Assembly (NCBI GenBank): GCA_900751885.1
Contig: CAADTH010000064.1
Location: 62,001 to 126,000, forward strand
DNA: 64,000 bases
Direction: 5' to 3'
From: Clostridia bacterium
Lineage (GTDB): Bacteria; Bacillota; Clostridia; UBA1381
Under the pieces are notes generated by a model. It saw only the letters and a list, made by a program, of their open reading frames with translations, had not been told where the DNA came from and did no database searches. Shown here in pieces: positions 17,662 to 25,803 of the stretch. The position numbers and the translations under genes are program-made. Position 1 is the first letter of the stretch, and each line of letters opens with the position of its first letter.

Positions 17662-17724
17662 TTGCATTTTGAATAGAGTTAGTATATAATACTTCTGAAA
17701 TTATGACTTAGTATTAATAACTGT
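17662..17724 (+). promoter_or_regulatory. fapR operon promoter with two FapR-type operators
   Basis: Promoter: TTGCAT (17662-17667), 17 bp, TATAAT (17685-17690). Over the -10 lies TTAGTA-N5-TACTTC (17679-17695), matching 10 of the 12 half-site bases of the known FapR box TTAGTA-N5-TACTAA. A second, weaker copy TTAGTA-N5-AACTGT lies at 17708-17724 (9 of 12). Binding at either site would block transcription until malonyl-CoA releases FapR. Confidence 0.7.
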
Positions 17725-17775
17725 TGTTATATAGGTGAAGATGTCGAGTTTTGAAGGAATAAAGGGGTCTATGAA

Positions 17776-18348
17776 ATGGGGAAGAAAAATTTGAAGAACG
17801 AGCGGCATAAGCTTTTGGCACAAAAAATCGAGCAGGACCCATTTTTAAAGGATGAAGAACTGGCGGAGGCGTTCGATGTCAGTGTAGCAACGATTCGCTT
17901 TGATAGGGCGGAGCTTGGAATTGCCGGCTACCGCGAAAGAATCCGCGAGGTTGCAAAGCGAAAAATGGAAGAAAAGGGACATCCGGGGGAGGTTCTGGAT
18001 CTAAATTTATTTCATGACGGCATTTCTATGATGAAAACGACTCGAAGCATGACCTTCGGTGGTACAGATATTGTTAAAGGTCAGGAAATTTTTGCGTTTG
18101 CAGAGAATTTGGCAGTCAGCGTAATTGGCGCGCGGGCAGCTCTTGTCAAGGTGGCAAATATGAAATATTGTCATGAGGTACATCCGGGAGAGAAGCTGGT
18201 CGCAAAGTCGGAAGTGATTCGGGTACAGGATAAAGAATATATTGTTTGGGTTATCATTAAATCAAAGATGGCGGAAGTGTTTCGTGGAAAATTTATGCTT
18301 ATTGTTCCAAAGGGAATAGAAAGTAAATCATCTGGAGGGAAGCTATGA
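17776..18348 (+). CDS. fapR: FapR, malonyl-CoA-responsive repressor of fatty acid genes
   Basis: A 190-residue repressor. An N-terminal DeoR-like helix-turn-helix (DEELAEAFDVSVATIRFDRAEL) is followed by a linker helix and a hotdog-fold effector domain. The conserved stretch IFAFAENLAVSVIGARAALV is the FapR malonyl-CoA-binding signature region (phenylalanine/asparagine/arginine positions kept), and VHPGEKLVAKSEV follows. Family role: represses phospholipid and fatty acid synthesis genes and is released by malonyl-CoA. AAAGGGG lies eight bases before the ATG. It heads the operon, overlaps plsX by four bases, and its own promoter carries FapR boxes. Confidence 0.94.
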   Translation: MGKKNLKNERHKLLAQKIEQDPFLKDEELAEAFDVSVATIRFDRAELGIAGYRERIREVAKRKMEEKGHPGEVLDLNLFHDGISMMKTTRSMTFGGTDIVKGQEIFAFAENLAVSVIGARAALVKVANMKYCHEVHPGEKLVAKSEVIRVQDKEYIVWVIIKSKMAEVFRGKFMLIVPKGIESKSSGGKL

Positions 18349-19370
18349 AAATCGTTGTAGATGCAATGGGCGGAGATCATGCACCGCGTGTGCCGATTGA
18401 TGCAAGTATAAAAGCAATCAAAGAATTGGGAATTGACATCATCCTAGTGGGGGACAGCGCGCTTTTAGAACGCAATCTTGCGGGATATGATTATCCGAGA
18501 GAAAAAATTCAGGTGGTTCATGCAAGTGAAGTGATTACAAATTACGATGAACCTGCTATGGCAGTTCGTCATAAAAAGGATTCGTCTATTGTCATAGCGG
18601 CGAATCTCCTAAAACAGGGAAAGGCAGATGCGCTTTTATCGATGGGCAATACAGGCGCGCTTCTTGCGGCAGGACTGTTGGTGGTTGGGAGAATAAAGGG
18701 AATTGCCCGTCCAGCAATCGGAACTTTACTTCCGTCTAAGCAGGGCCCCGTGCTATTAATTGATGCTGGAGCAAATACGAATTGCAAGCCGGAAAACCTC
18801 GTGCAATTTGGTGTGATGGGAGATATCTTTATCCGGCGCGTTCTGGGGAAGAATATGCCAGTAGTTGGATTGATAAGTAATGGTGAGGAAGAAGGAAAAG
18901 GAGATGACCTCACCAAAGAAACCTATCCGCTTATGACCAAGGCGCCGTTTCATTTCGTTGGGAATGTGGAAGGACGCGATATTATGGAGGGCGACACAGA
19001 TATTATTGTGTGTGATGGATTTGTTGGGAACGTAATTTTAAAAACAATAGAAGGGGTAGGAAACATCCTTTCAGGAGAGCTGAAAAATATGTTCTTGAAA
19101 AATTTGAAGACAAAGATAGGATATTACTTTGTAAAAGATGGCGTCAATAATATCCGTAAAATGATGGATTACCGCGAGTATGGTGGTGCACCACTTTTGG
19201 GTGTGAAAAAGCCAATGATAAAAGGGCATGGTTCTTCTGACACAAAGGCGGCATTTTCTGCGCTGATTCAAGCAAAGAAATTTGCAGAGGCGAGTGTGAT
19301 TTCAGATATTGAAACGGTAATAAAGAAAAATGAAGAAGAAAATGGAGGGAAAATGAATGCAGAAGGCTAG
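18345..19370 (+). CDS. plsX: Phosphate acyltransferase PlsX
   Basis: A 341-residue enzyme making acyl-phosphate from acyl-ACP for the PlsY step of phospholipid synthesis. The family start KIVVDAMGGDHAP is present, along with SMGNTGALLAAG, IDAGANTNCKPENLVQFG and VCDGFVGNVILKTIEG, all conserved PlsX blocks. The ATG overlaps the fapR stop (ATGA). It is peripheral-membrane and soluble, with no transmembrane segment. Its C-terminus overlaps fabH by 14 bases, so translation of the two is probably coupled. Confidence 0.96.
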   Translation: MKIVVDAMGGDHAPRVPIDASIKAIKELGIDIILVGDSALLERNLAGYDYPREKIQVVHASEVITNYDEPAMAVRHKKDSSIVIAANLLKQGKADALLSMGNTGALLAAGLLVVGRIKGIARPAIGTLLPSKQGPVLLIDAGANTNCKPENLVQFGVMGDIFIRRVLGKNMPVVGLISNGEEEGKGDDLTKETYPLMTKAPFHFVGNVEGRDIMEGDTDIIVCDGFVGNVILKTIEGVGNILSGELKNMFLKNLKTKIGYYFVKDGVNNIRKMMDYREYGGAPLLGVKKPMIKGHGSSDTKAAFSALIQAKKFAEASVISDIETVIKKNEEENGGKMNAEG

Positions 19371-20337
19371 AATTGCAGGAATGGGTTCCTATGTACCAGA
19401 AAAAATCTATGACAACGCATACATGGAAAGCATTGTTGACACCAATGATGAATGGATTACACAGCGTACTGGAATCAAAGAGCGCCGGATTGCGGCAGAT
19501 GATGAGTATACAAGTGATTTGGCAACCAAAGCGGCGGAGCGTGCGTTAAAGAATGCAAACACGGCAGCGGAGGAGATTGAACTGATTGTGGTTGCAACTG
19601 TGACGCCTGACTATTTTACACCATCTGTTGCATGTGTGGTACAGCGGAATATCGGTGCGAAGAATGCGGCTGCATTTGATATGAATGCGGCATGCTCCGG
19701 ATTCGTGGCGGCACTTACAACGGCAGAGAAGTTTATTGTGTCTGGCATGTATCGAAAGGTTTTGGTGATTGGAGCAGACGCGCTTAGTAAAGCCACGGAC
19801 TATAAAGATAGAAGTACCTGTATTTTGTTTGGAGATGGAGCAGGCGCCGCGGTGCTGGAACTGTCAGATGATAATTCCGGGTTGCTTTCTGAATGGATTG
19901 GGGCAAAGGGCGACGACTATGATAAAATCACAAATCTTGCTTACCGCAATGATGCACAGGAACTGGAAAAACGTGTTTCTGGAAGGAAGGACACCATTTG
20001 GATGGCAGGCAGTGACGTGATGAAATTTGCGGTGCGTGTGATGGCGCAGGCGGCAAATAGAGTCATTGAAGATGCTGGACTGACCGTTGAGGATATCGAT
20101 TTGGTTGTGCCGCATCAAGCGAATACAAGAATTATTGACGGTGCGGTAAAGCGGCTGAAAATTGCGCCAGAAAAAGTATTTGTCAACATTCAAAAGTATG
20201 GAAACACGTCTGCGGGTTCTATCCCGGTTGCACTCTGTGAGGCGTTGGAAGAAGGACGAATCAAGAAGGGCGATAAAATAATTTTAGTCGGCTTTGGAAG
20301 TGGTCTGACATGGGGAGCAGCACTTTTAGAATGGTAA
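19357..20337 (+). CDS. fabH: 3-oxoacyl-ACP synthase III FabH
   Basis: A 326-residue initiating ketoacyl synthase condensing an acyl-CoA with malonyl-ACP. The Cys-His-Asn triad is visible: nucleophile Cys in DMNAACSGFVAAL, His in VVPHQANTRII, Asn in YGNTSAGSIPVAL. The N-terminal blocks WITQRTGIKERRI and the closing VGFGSGLTWGAALLEW are typical. It starts inside the end of plsX with GGAGGG upstream. It is inserted here relative to the B. subtilis operon, where fabH lies elsewhere. Confidence 0.96.
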   Translation: MQKARIAGMGSYVPEKIYDNAYMESIVDTNDEWITQRTGIKERRIAADDEYTSDLATKAAERALKNANTAAEEIELIVVATVTPDYFTPSVACVVQRNIGAKNAAAFDMNAACSGFVAALTTAEKFIVSGMYRKVLVIGADALSKATDYKDRSTCILFGDGAGAAVLELSDDNSGLLSEWIGAKGDDYDKITNLAYRNDAQELEKRVSGRKDTIWMAGSDVMKFAVRVMAQAANRVIEDAGLTVEDIDLVVPHQANTRIIDGAVKRLKIAPEKVFVNIQKYGNTSAGSIPVALCEALEEGRIKKGDKIILVGFGSGLTWGAALLEW

Positions 20338-20429
20338 GAAAAAGATAACCATGCGTCATATGACAAAAATTTATACAGGAGTCAGGGCGATGGTCTTAGG
20401 GATAAGCAATACAAGAGAGGGGTAGAACG

Positions 20430-21368
20430 ATGGGAAAAACGGCATTTATTTTTTCAGGACAAGGTGCACAGGCGGTTGGCATGGGAAAAGAGCTGTGTGA
20501 GCAGTTTCAATCTGCGGATGCAGTATTTGAGGAAGCATCACAGGCGCTTGGATTTGATGTAAAAGATATGGTCTGGAATGGGGACAGCGAAACACTGATG
20601 ATTACAGAAAACACTCAGCCGACCATTGTCACAATGAGTATCGCCGCACTTCGTGTGTTGGAAGAGAAAGGAATTCATCCCGACGTTGTCGCGGGGCTGA
20701 GCCTTGGAGAATATTCGGCACATATTGCATCCGGTTCACTGGCATTTTCTGACGCAGTCCGTTTGGTGAAAAAAAGAGGCAAGTACATGCAGGAGGAGGT
20801 TCCGGTTGGAAAGGGTGCGATGGCGGCGATTATTGCACTTGGACCTGAGGAAGTAGAAGCGTGCTGCACAGAAGCATCGATCACCGGTGTTTGTGAGCCG
20901 GCAAACTATAACTGTCCGGGACAGATTTCTGTTTCAGGCGAAACAGAAGCGGTGGATAAATGCTGTGAGATTGCCAAGGAAAAGGGAGCAAAACGGGCGG
21001 TCAAACTGGCTGTGTCTGCCCCATTTCATTGTTCTATGTTAATTGGTGCAGGGGAAAAACTTGCAAAAGAGCTTGAGAGCGTGGAAGTACATGATATGCA
21101 GATTCCTGTTATTACGAATGTAACAGCAGACTACGTAAAGGATAAATCGGAAATCAAAGACCTTTTAAAGCGTCAGGTTAGTTCTAGTGTGAAATGGGAG
21201 GAATCTGTCCGCCGGATGATAGAAGACGGAGTAGATACCTTTATTGAGGTTGGACCTGGCAAGGCACTGAGTGGATTTGTAAAGAAAATCAGCCGTGATG
21301 TAGCGGTTTATAATGTAGAAGATATGGCATCTCTTGAAAAAACATTGGAAGGACTGGGGGTAAATTAA
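20430..21368 (+). CDS. fabD: Malonyl-CoA:ACP transacylase FabD
   Basis: A 312-residue enzyme loading malonyl onto ACP. FSGQGAQAVGMGKEL opens the protein, the catalytic Ser is in GLSLGEYSAH, and the catalytic His is in SAPFHCSML. VEVGPGKALSGFVKKI closes the ferredoxin-like lid region. AGAGAGGGG precedes the ATG. A 92-bp gap after fabH shows no clear promoter or terminator, so it stays within the operon; fabG starts two bases after the stop. Confidence 0.96.
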   Translation: MGKTAFIFSGQGAQAVGMGKELCEQFQSADAVFEEASQALGFDVKDMVWNGDSETLMITENTQPTIVTMSIAALRVLEEKGIHPDVVAGLSLGEYSAHIASGSLAFSDAVRLVKKRGKYMQEEVPVGKGAMAAIIALGPEEVEACCTEASITGVCEPANYNCPGQISVSGETEAVDKCCEIAKEKGAKRAVKLAVSAPFHCSMLIGAGEKLAKELESVEVHDMQIPVITNVTADYVKDKSEIKDLLKRQVSSSVKWEESVRRMIEDGVDTFIEVGPGKALSGFVKKISRDVAVYNVEDMASLEKTLEGLGVN

Positions 21369-21369
21369 A

Positions 21370-22110
21370 ATGTTAGAGGGGAAAGTAGCAGTTATCACAG
21401 GCGCCGGACGTGGAATTGGGAAGGCGATTGCACAAAAGCTTGCAAGCTATGGTGCGAACATCGTTATCAATGACATTCCATCCTCAACTGACGCAGATGC
21501 AACCTGTGAAGAAATCAAGAAAATAGGGGTGGACTCAATTGTTGTCAAAGGCGATGTGAGAAACTATGAGGATGTTGAGAATTTAGTCAAGACAACAGTT
21601 GATACTTTTGGGAAAATTGATATTTTAGTGAACAATGCTGGTATCACACGGGATGGCCTGATGATTCGGATGTCGGATGAGGATTGGGATATGGTTATGG
21701 ACATCAACTTAAAGGGTGCGTTCCACTGCACGAAAGCGGCGGCACGTCCAATGATGAAGCAAAGATGTGGAGTCATCGTCAATGTGGCATCTGTTGTCGG
21801 TGTGATGGGAAATGCAGGTCAGGCAAATTATGTTGCCTCAAAGGCAGGTCTAATCGGGCTTACCAAAACGACAGCGAGAGAATTCGCATCACGTAACATC
21901 CGTTGTAACGCGGTTGCACCAGGATTTATCGAATCAGCGATGACAGACGTGCTGACAGACGACGTCAAGCAAGGATATTTTTCTCAAATTCCTCTTGCAA
22001 AATTCGGAAAAACTGAGGATATTGCGGATGTTGTGGCGTTTTTGGCATCTGATATGTCGCGCTATGTGACCGGGCAGGTAATAAATGTTGACGGCGGCTT
22101 GATAATGTAA
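21370..22110 (+). CDS. fabG: 3-oxoacyl-ACP reductase FabG
   Basis: A 246-residue short-chain dehydrogenase reducing 3-oxoacyl-ACP with NADPH. The Rossmann motif TGAGRGIGKAIA, NNAGITRDGLMIRM, the catalytic Ser region VNVASVVGVMGN and YVASK (Tyr-x-x-x-Lys) are all present, with the family ending VTGQVINVDGGLIM. The codons of that ending also spell a candidate promoter for acpP (22088-22116). Confidence 0.96.
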   Translation: MLEGKVAVITGAGRGIGKAIAQKLASYGANIVINDIPSSTDADATCEEIKKIGVDSIVVKGDVRNYEDVENLVKTTVDTFGKIDILVNNAGITRDGLMIRMSDEDWDMVMDINLKGAFHCTKAAARPMMKQRCGVIVNVASVVGVMGNAGQANYVASKAGLIGLTKTTAREFASRNIRCNAVAPGFIESAMTDVLTDDVKQGYFSQIPLAKFGKTEDIADVVAFLASDMSRYVTGQVINVDGGLIM

Positions 22111-22116
22111 TATAAT
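22088..22116 (+). promoter_or_regulatory. Candidate internal promoter for acpP
   Basis: TTGACG (22088-22093), 17 bp, TATAAT (22111-22116), embedded in the 3' end of fabG. The -35 falls in codons for the conserved VDGG, so it may be a coincidence of coding. It would give a leader of about 37 bases before acpP. Confidence 0.45.
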
Positions 22117-22159
22117 GACATAGTCTTTATATAATATCAAGTGAAAGGAGGTGACAGCA

Positions 22160-22390
22160 GTGGAGTTCGATAAGGTAAAAGCGATTGTAATTGACCAGCT
22201 TGGCGCAGAAGACAGCGCAGTAACAATGGAGGCTTCTTTTGTTGATGATTTAGGGGCAGATTCATTGGATATTGTAGAATTGATTATGGCTTTGGAAGAG
22301 GAATTTGATATTGAGATTCCAGACGAGGATGCAGAAAAGATTTCTACAGTAGGAGATGCTGTAAATTACATCAAGGAGCACAATAATTAA
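22160..22390 (+). CDS. acpP: Acyl carrier protein
   Basis: A 76-residue acidic four-helix carrier. The phosphopantetheine-attachment Ser is in GADSLDIVEL (residue 35). The start is the GTG at 22160, eight bases after AAAGGAGG; the earlier in-frame GTG at 22151 overlaps that ribosome site and is excluded. The resulting length equals the usual 76-77. It lies between fabG and fabF, with a candidate private promoter upstream and a strong hairpin just downstream, which would favour the high ACP dosage cells need. Confidence 0.95.
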   Translation: MEFDKVKAIVIDQLGAEDSAVTMEASFVDDLGADSLDIVELIMALEEEFDIEIPDEDAEKISTVGDAVNYIKEHNN

Positions 22391-22412
22391 TTGCCGTATG
22401 GCAAAACCGATA

Positions 22413-22455
22413 AGGGGAAGGAATGTGCACACGCCTTGGCGTGTGCCGTGCCCCT
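22413..22455 (+). other. Stem-loop between acpP and fabF
   Basis: GCACACGC (22427-22434), loop CTTG, GCGTGTGC (22439-22446) form a perfect 8-bp GC-rich stem. AGGGG (22413-22417) and CCCCT (22451-22455) add an outer stem. No T-tract follows, so it is more likely a 3'-end stabiliser or partial attenuator than a full terminator. Confidence 0.6.
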
Positions 22456-22528
22456 GTTTCATGAAAGCAAAATACACAATTTTTTAGATAGAGAATTGAC
22501 AGTTTGGGGAAATGTGGAGGTTAAACCG

Positions 22529-23764
22529 ATGAGAAGAGTTGTAGTAACAGGCGTAGGAGCGATTACGCCAATTGGCAACGATGCAGCGGTGTTTTGGGAG
22601 AATATCAAAAAAGGTGTCTCTGGCATTGATAAGGTAACGCGGTTTGATGCATCTGAACTAAAGTGCCAAATTGCTGGTGAAGTGAAAGACTTTGATGTCA
22701 CAAAATATATTGATAAAAAAGAAGCGCGCCGGATGGACCAGTATACACAGTATGCACTGGCGGCTGCTATGATGGCGGCAGAGGATGCAAAGCTTGATAT
22801 GGAGAAGGAGGACAGCTGGCGTGTAGGAGTCATTACAGGCTCTGGAATCGGTGGGATTCAGACGCTGGAAGACCAGCATTCCACAATGCTAGACAAAGGG
22901 GTTGGTCGTGTCAGTCCATTCTTTATTCCGATGATGATTTCTAATATGGGAGCAGCACAAATTGCAATCAAATTTGGAATGCAGGGCATCAATGAAAATG
23001 TGGTATCCGCATGTGCATCCGGTACCAATGCGATTGGAGATGCGTTTCGCCACATCCAGTATGGTACGAACGATGTGATTATCGCAGGCGGAGCTGAGGC
23101 GGCAATTACAAAACTTTCTTTTGCTGGATTCTGTAGCATGAAAGCGCTCTCTAACCGCAATGACGACCCTGCTACGGCAAGCCGTCCATTTGATAAGGAA
23201 AGAGATGGATTTGTTATGGGAGAAGGCGCCGGTTTTGTTGTACTGGAGGAGTTGGAGCATGCAAAGAAGCGCGGCGCACATATTATCTGCGAGATGGTAG
23301 GATATGGCGCAACAGACGATGCATATCATATTACAAGTCCAATTCCGGGAGGAAAAGGCGGTGCAAAAGCAATGGAATTTGCACTGAAGGATGCAGGTAT
23401 TCAGCCTGAGCAAATGGATTATATCAATGCACATGGCACATCAACAGAATACAATGATAAATTTGAAACAGCAGCAATCAAGTCCGTATTTGGTGATGAT
23501 ACAAAGGTTGCAGTCAGCTCAACCAAATCTATGACAGGACACCTTCTTGGGGCAGCAGGCGGTATTGAAGCGATTGTGTGCGCAAGAGCACTGGAAGAGG
23601 GCTTTATTCCAGCGACCATCAACTATCAAAATCCTGATCCAGAGTGTGATTTGGATATTGTACCAAATAAGGGCAGAGCACAGGATATTACCTATGCAAT
23701 GTCTAATTCGCTTGGATTTGGCGGACATAACGCAACGATTGTTATGAAAAAATATGCGGAGTAA
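22529..23764 (+). CDS. fabF: 3-oxoacyl-ACP synthase II FabF
   Basis: A 411-residue elongating ketoacyl synthase. The start at 22529 has GGAGG eight bases upstream and gives the family start MRRVVVTGVGAITPIG; the longer open frame runs back through the acpP-fabF hairpin. The Cys-His-His triad is visible: Cys in SACASGTNAIGDAF, His in NAHGTSTEYNDKFE, His in KSMTGHLLGAAGGIEA. GFGGHNATIVM closes the protein. It is the last gene of the fapR operon. Confidence 0.96.
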   Translation: MRRVVVTGVGAITPIGNDAAVFWENIKKGVSGIDKVTRFDASELKCQIAGEVKDFDVTKYIDKKEARRMDQYTQYALAAAMMAAEDAKLDMEKEDSWRVGVITGSGIGGIQTLEDQHSTMLDKGVGRVSPFFIPMMISNMGAAQIAIKFGMQGINENVVSACASGTNAIGDAFRHIQYGTNDVIIAGGAEAAITKLSFAGFCSMKALSNRNDDPATASRPFDKERDGFVMGEGAGFVVLEELEHAKKRGAHIICEMVGYGATDDAYHITSPIPGGKGGAKAMEFALKDAGIQPEQMDYINAHGTSTEYNDKFETAAIKSVFGDDTKVAVSSTKSMTGHLLGAAGGIEAIVCARALEEGFIPATINYQNPDPECDLDIVPNKGRAQDITYAMSNSLGFGGHNATIVMKKYAE

Positions 23765-23775
23765 AACGCAAGCAG

Positions 23776-23804
23776 TATCCAAAGGGGTTTAACCCCTTTG
23801 GATA
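23776..23804 (+). terminator. Hairpin after fabF, possible weak terminator
   Basis: A 12-bp perfect stem (23776-23787 with 23793-23804) with a 5-nt loop lies 11 bases after fabF. The following bases are only moderately T-rich (ATTTCGGTTT), so termination may be incomplete and rnc may be partly read through. Confidence 0.45.
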
Positions 23805-24076
23805 TTTCGGTTTATAGTGGTATCTTACTGGAAATGGAGGAGTCAGCTCTCTCTTGCCCAGAAAGTATAAGGAAAGAAAAAAACTGGAATACTAAGGGAA
23901 GCAAGCTGTGCTTTTCTATTAGGGGTAGAGCAAAAGAGTTTGACTTTTAAAGGAAGAGCATAGGCATGGGAGAGTCGAATATCATATGAGCTTCGACTCC
24001 CCTATACCTAGGAATAGAAGAAGTGAGTACCATATAAGATTAGGTTCTCTCGGGTCTGGGAGGAAAGGATAAAAAA
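23805..24076 (+). other. Structured 272-base untranslated leader of rnc
   Basis: No open gene is seen here. The best element is a long hairpin: GAGTCGAA (23972-23979) pairs with TTCGACTC (23992-23999), continued past a bulged A by GGG/CCC and an outer TAGG (23961-23964) with CCTA (24007-24010). Smaller hairpins include AAGCA/TGCTT near 23910. No convincing promoter was found, so it may be read from fabF. GGGAGG AAAGG sequences precede the rnc ATG. Confidence 0.5.
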
Positions 24077-24751
24077 ATGATTGAATTTGAACAAAAGCTG
24101 GGCTATCAGTTTAAAGATTCTTCTATATTAAGAACTGCATTAACGCATAGCTCCTATTCCAATGAGATGAAAACACCGAACAATGAGAGACTGGAATTTT
24201 TAGGCGATTCTGTTCTCAGTGTGATTGTAAGTGACTATCTTTTTCGAAATTTAGAGCAGGAAAGCGAAGGGAATCTCTCAAAAATTCGCGCTTCCTTAGT
24301 ATGTGAGCAGGCATTGACGGAATTCGCAAAAGGGATTTGCCTTGATGAGTATATTTGTTTGGGAAAGGGCGAGGAGAGGACAGGCGGCAGAAAGCGTGCC
24401 TCTATCATCTCTGATGCATTTGAGGCAGTGCTCGCTGCCATTTATCTTGACGGCGGAATAGAAGTGGCAAGAAAGTGGCTGTTATCTGTTATGAAATCAG
24501 ATTTGGAGAAGGCAATTATGAGAATCAATTACCGAGATTATAAGACAGTCCTTCAGGAGACAACACAAAAGAACGGTCTAGGTAAGGTCACGTACCGTAC
24601 TGTGTCAGAAAGTGGACCGGATCACGATAAATTATTTCATGTAGAGGTTTTGGTTGATGAAATTGTAAAAAGTGATGCAAAGGGAGCGAGCAAAAAGGAA
24701 GCGGAACAAAAGGCAGCTATGCAGGTGCTGAAACAGATGGGAAAAGTATGA
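24077..24751 (+). CDS. rnc: Ribonuclease III
   Basis: A 224-residue double-strand-specific endoribonuclease that matures rRNA and cuts structured mRNA. The signature NERLEFLGDSVLSVIVSDYLF contains the Mg-binding acidic residues, and DAFEAVLAAIYLDGG carries the second acidic pair. The last ~70 residues are a dsRNA-binding domain (DYKTVLQETTQKNG through GASKKEAEQKAAMQVLKQM). It overlaps the radical SAM gene by four bases. The long structured leader upstream is a plausible self-cleavage target. Confidence 0.96.
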   Translation: MIEFEQKLGYQFKDSSILRTALTHSSYSNEMKTPNNERLEFLGDSVLSVIVSDYLFRNLEQESEGNLSKIRASLVCEQALTEFAKGICLDEYICLGKGEERTGGRKRASIISDAFEAVLAAIYLDGGIEVARKWLLSVMKSDLEKAIMRINYRDYKTVLQETTQKNGLGKVTYRTVSESGPDHDKLFHVEVLVDEIVKSDAKGASKKEAEQKAAMQVLKQMGKV

Positions 24752-25803
24752 GACATTTTAATATTCCAATTTTTGTACCGCACAGAGGATGCCCCTTTCA
24801 GTGTGTGTTCTGTAACCAAACGCATATTACAGGAACGGACAGGCAGGTCACACCGGAGGATGTAAGGCGGACGATTCGAGACTATGTAAAGACACTGCCA
24901 AAGGAGGACCGCTTTGTGGAAGCGGCATTTTTTGGCGGGAGCTTTACTGGAATTCCAATTGATGTACAGAGAGAGCTTCTTCGTGCGGCGTATGAATTTA
25001 TCAAGGAAGGCATCATCGATGGAATCCGTTTGTCCACACGTCCTGACTACATAACAGACGAGATACTCGCTCAGCTCGCTACATTCGGGGTAACAGCAGT
25101 GGAGCTTGGAGTACAGTCTATGGATGAGGATGTGCTGGCTCTGTCCCAAAGGGGGCATCATCCGCAGGATGTGAGGGAAGCGGTGAAAAAAATCCGTACC
25201 TACTCATTTTCACTGGGGCTTCAGATGATGACAGGACTTCCTGGAGATACAGAAGAAAAGTCACTTGCTACAGCAAAAGCGCTGATTGGGCTAAAGCCTG
25301 ATTTCGTTCGTATTTATCCAACGCTGGTAGTCAAGGATACACCGCTTGAGATGATGTACCGTCAGGGAGACTATACCCCTCAAACACTGGAAGCTGCCGT
25401 TAAGCTGTGCGTCAAGCTAAAGAAGCAATTTGATCAGGCAGCTGTTCCGATTATACGGCTCGGGCTAATGACAACGGAGGAGATTGCGCCTGGCAGGGCG
25501 CTCGTTGCGGGACCATTTCACAGCTCGTTCGGTGAGTTGGTACAAACAGAAGAATACTATGAAAAATTGGTTCGGATTTTAGACGGAGTGAAAGAAAGAG
25601 ATGCTGTTATTTTGGTACATCCGACTCAAATGTCTAAGGTGATAGGGAATCGAAAGATAAATAAAAATCGGATTGAACAGTTATATGGAATCAGAATAAA
25701 AATAAAGCCGGATCCTATCATTGAAAAAGGACAAATTATCCTGTATAATAGGGAAAGAGGTGAGACGGATGTTTCTCAAACGAATAGAGGTACAGGGATT
25801 TAA
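24748..25803 (+). CDS. Elp3-like radical SAM protein between rnc and smc
   Basis: A 351-residue radical SAM protein. The 4Fe-4S motif is GCPFQCVFCNQ (Cys-x4... CxxxCxxC spacing typical of Elp3/oxygen-independent families), followed by AAFFGGSFTGIP and RLSTRPDYI, GVQSMDEDVL and GLQMMTGLPGD, all found in Elp3-like proteins. The acetyltransferase domain of true Elp3 is absent. Clostridia often carry such a gene between rnc and smc; its substrate is not established, and tRNA modification is a guess from Elp3. The ATG overlaps the rnc stop and its end overlaps the smc start by 35 bases, so it is tightly coupled. Confidence 0.85.
   Translation: MRHFNIPIFVPHRGCPFQCVFCNQTHITGTDRQVTPEDVRRTIRDYVKTLPKEDRFVEAAFFGGSFTGIPIDVQRELLRAAYEFIKEGIIDGIRLSTRPDYITDEILAQLATFGVTAVELGVQSMDEDVLALSQRGHHPQDVREAVKKIRTYSFSLGLQMMTGLPGDTEEKSLATAKALIGLKPDFVRIYPTLVVKDTPLEMMYRQGDYTPQTLEAAVKLCVKLKKQFDQAAVPIIRLGLMTTEEIAPGRALVAGPFHSSFGELVQTEEYYEKLVRILDGVKERDAVILVHPTQMSKVIGNRKINKNRIEQLYGIRIKIKPDPIIEKGQIILYNRERGETDVSQTNRGTGI

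Noticed and set aside
22151..22159. GTG at 22151 as the acpP start
   Set aside because: It overlaps the AAAGGAGG ribosome site that serves the GTG at 22160.
23805..24076. tRNA gene, T-box or riboswitch in the rnc leader
   Set aside because: No cloverleaf, T-box sequence or known riboswitch core was recognised; only hairpins are seen.
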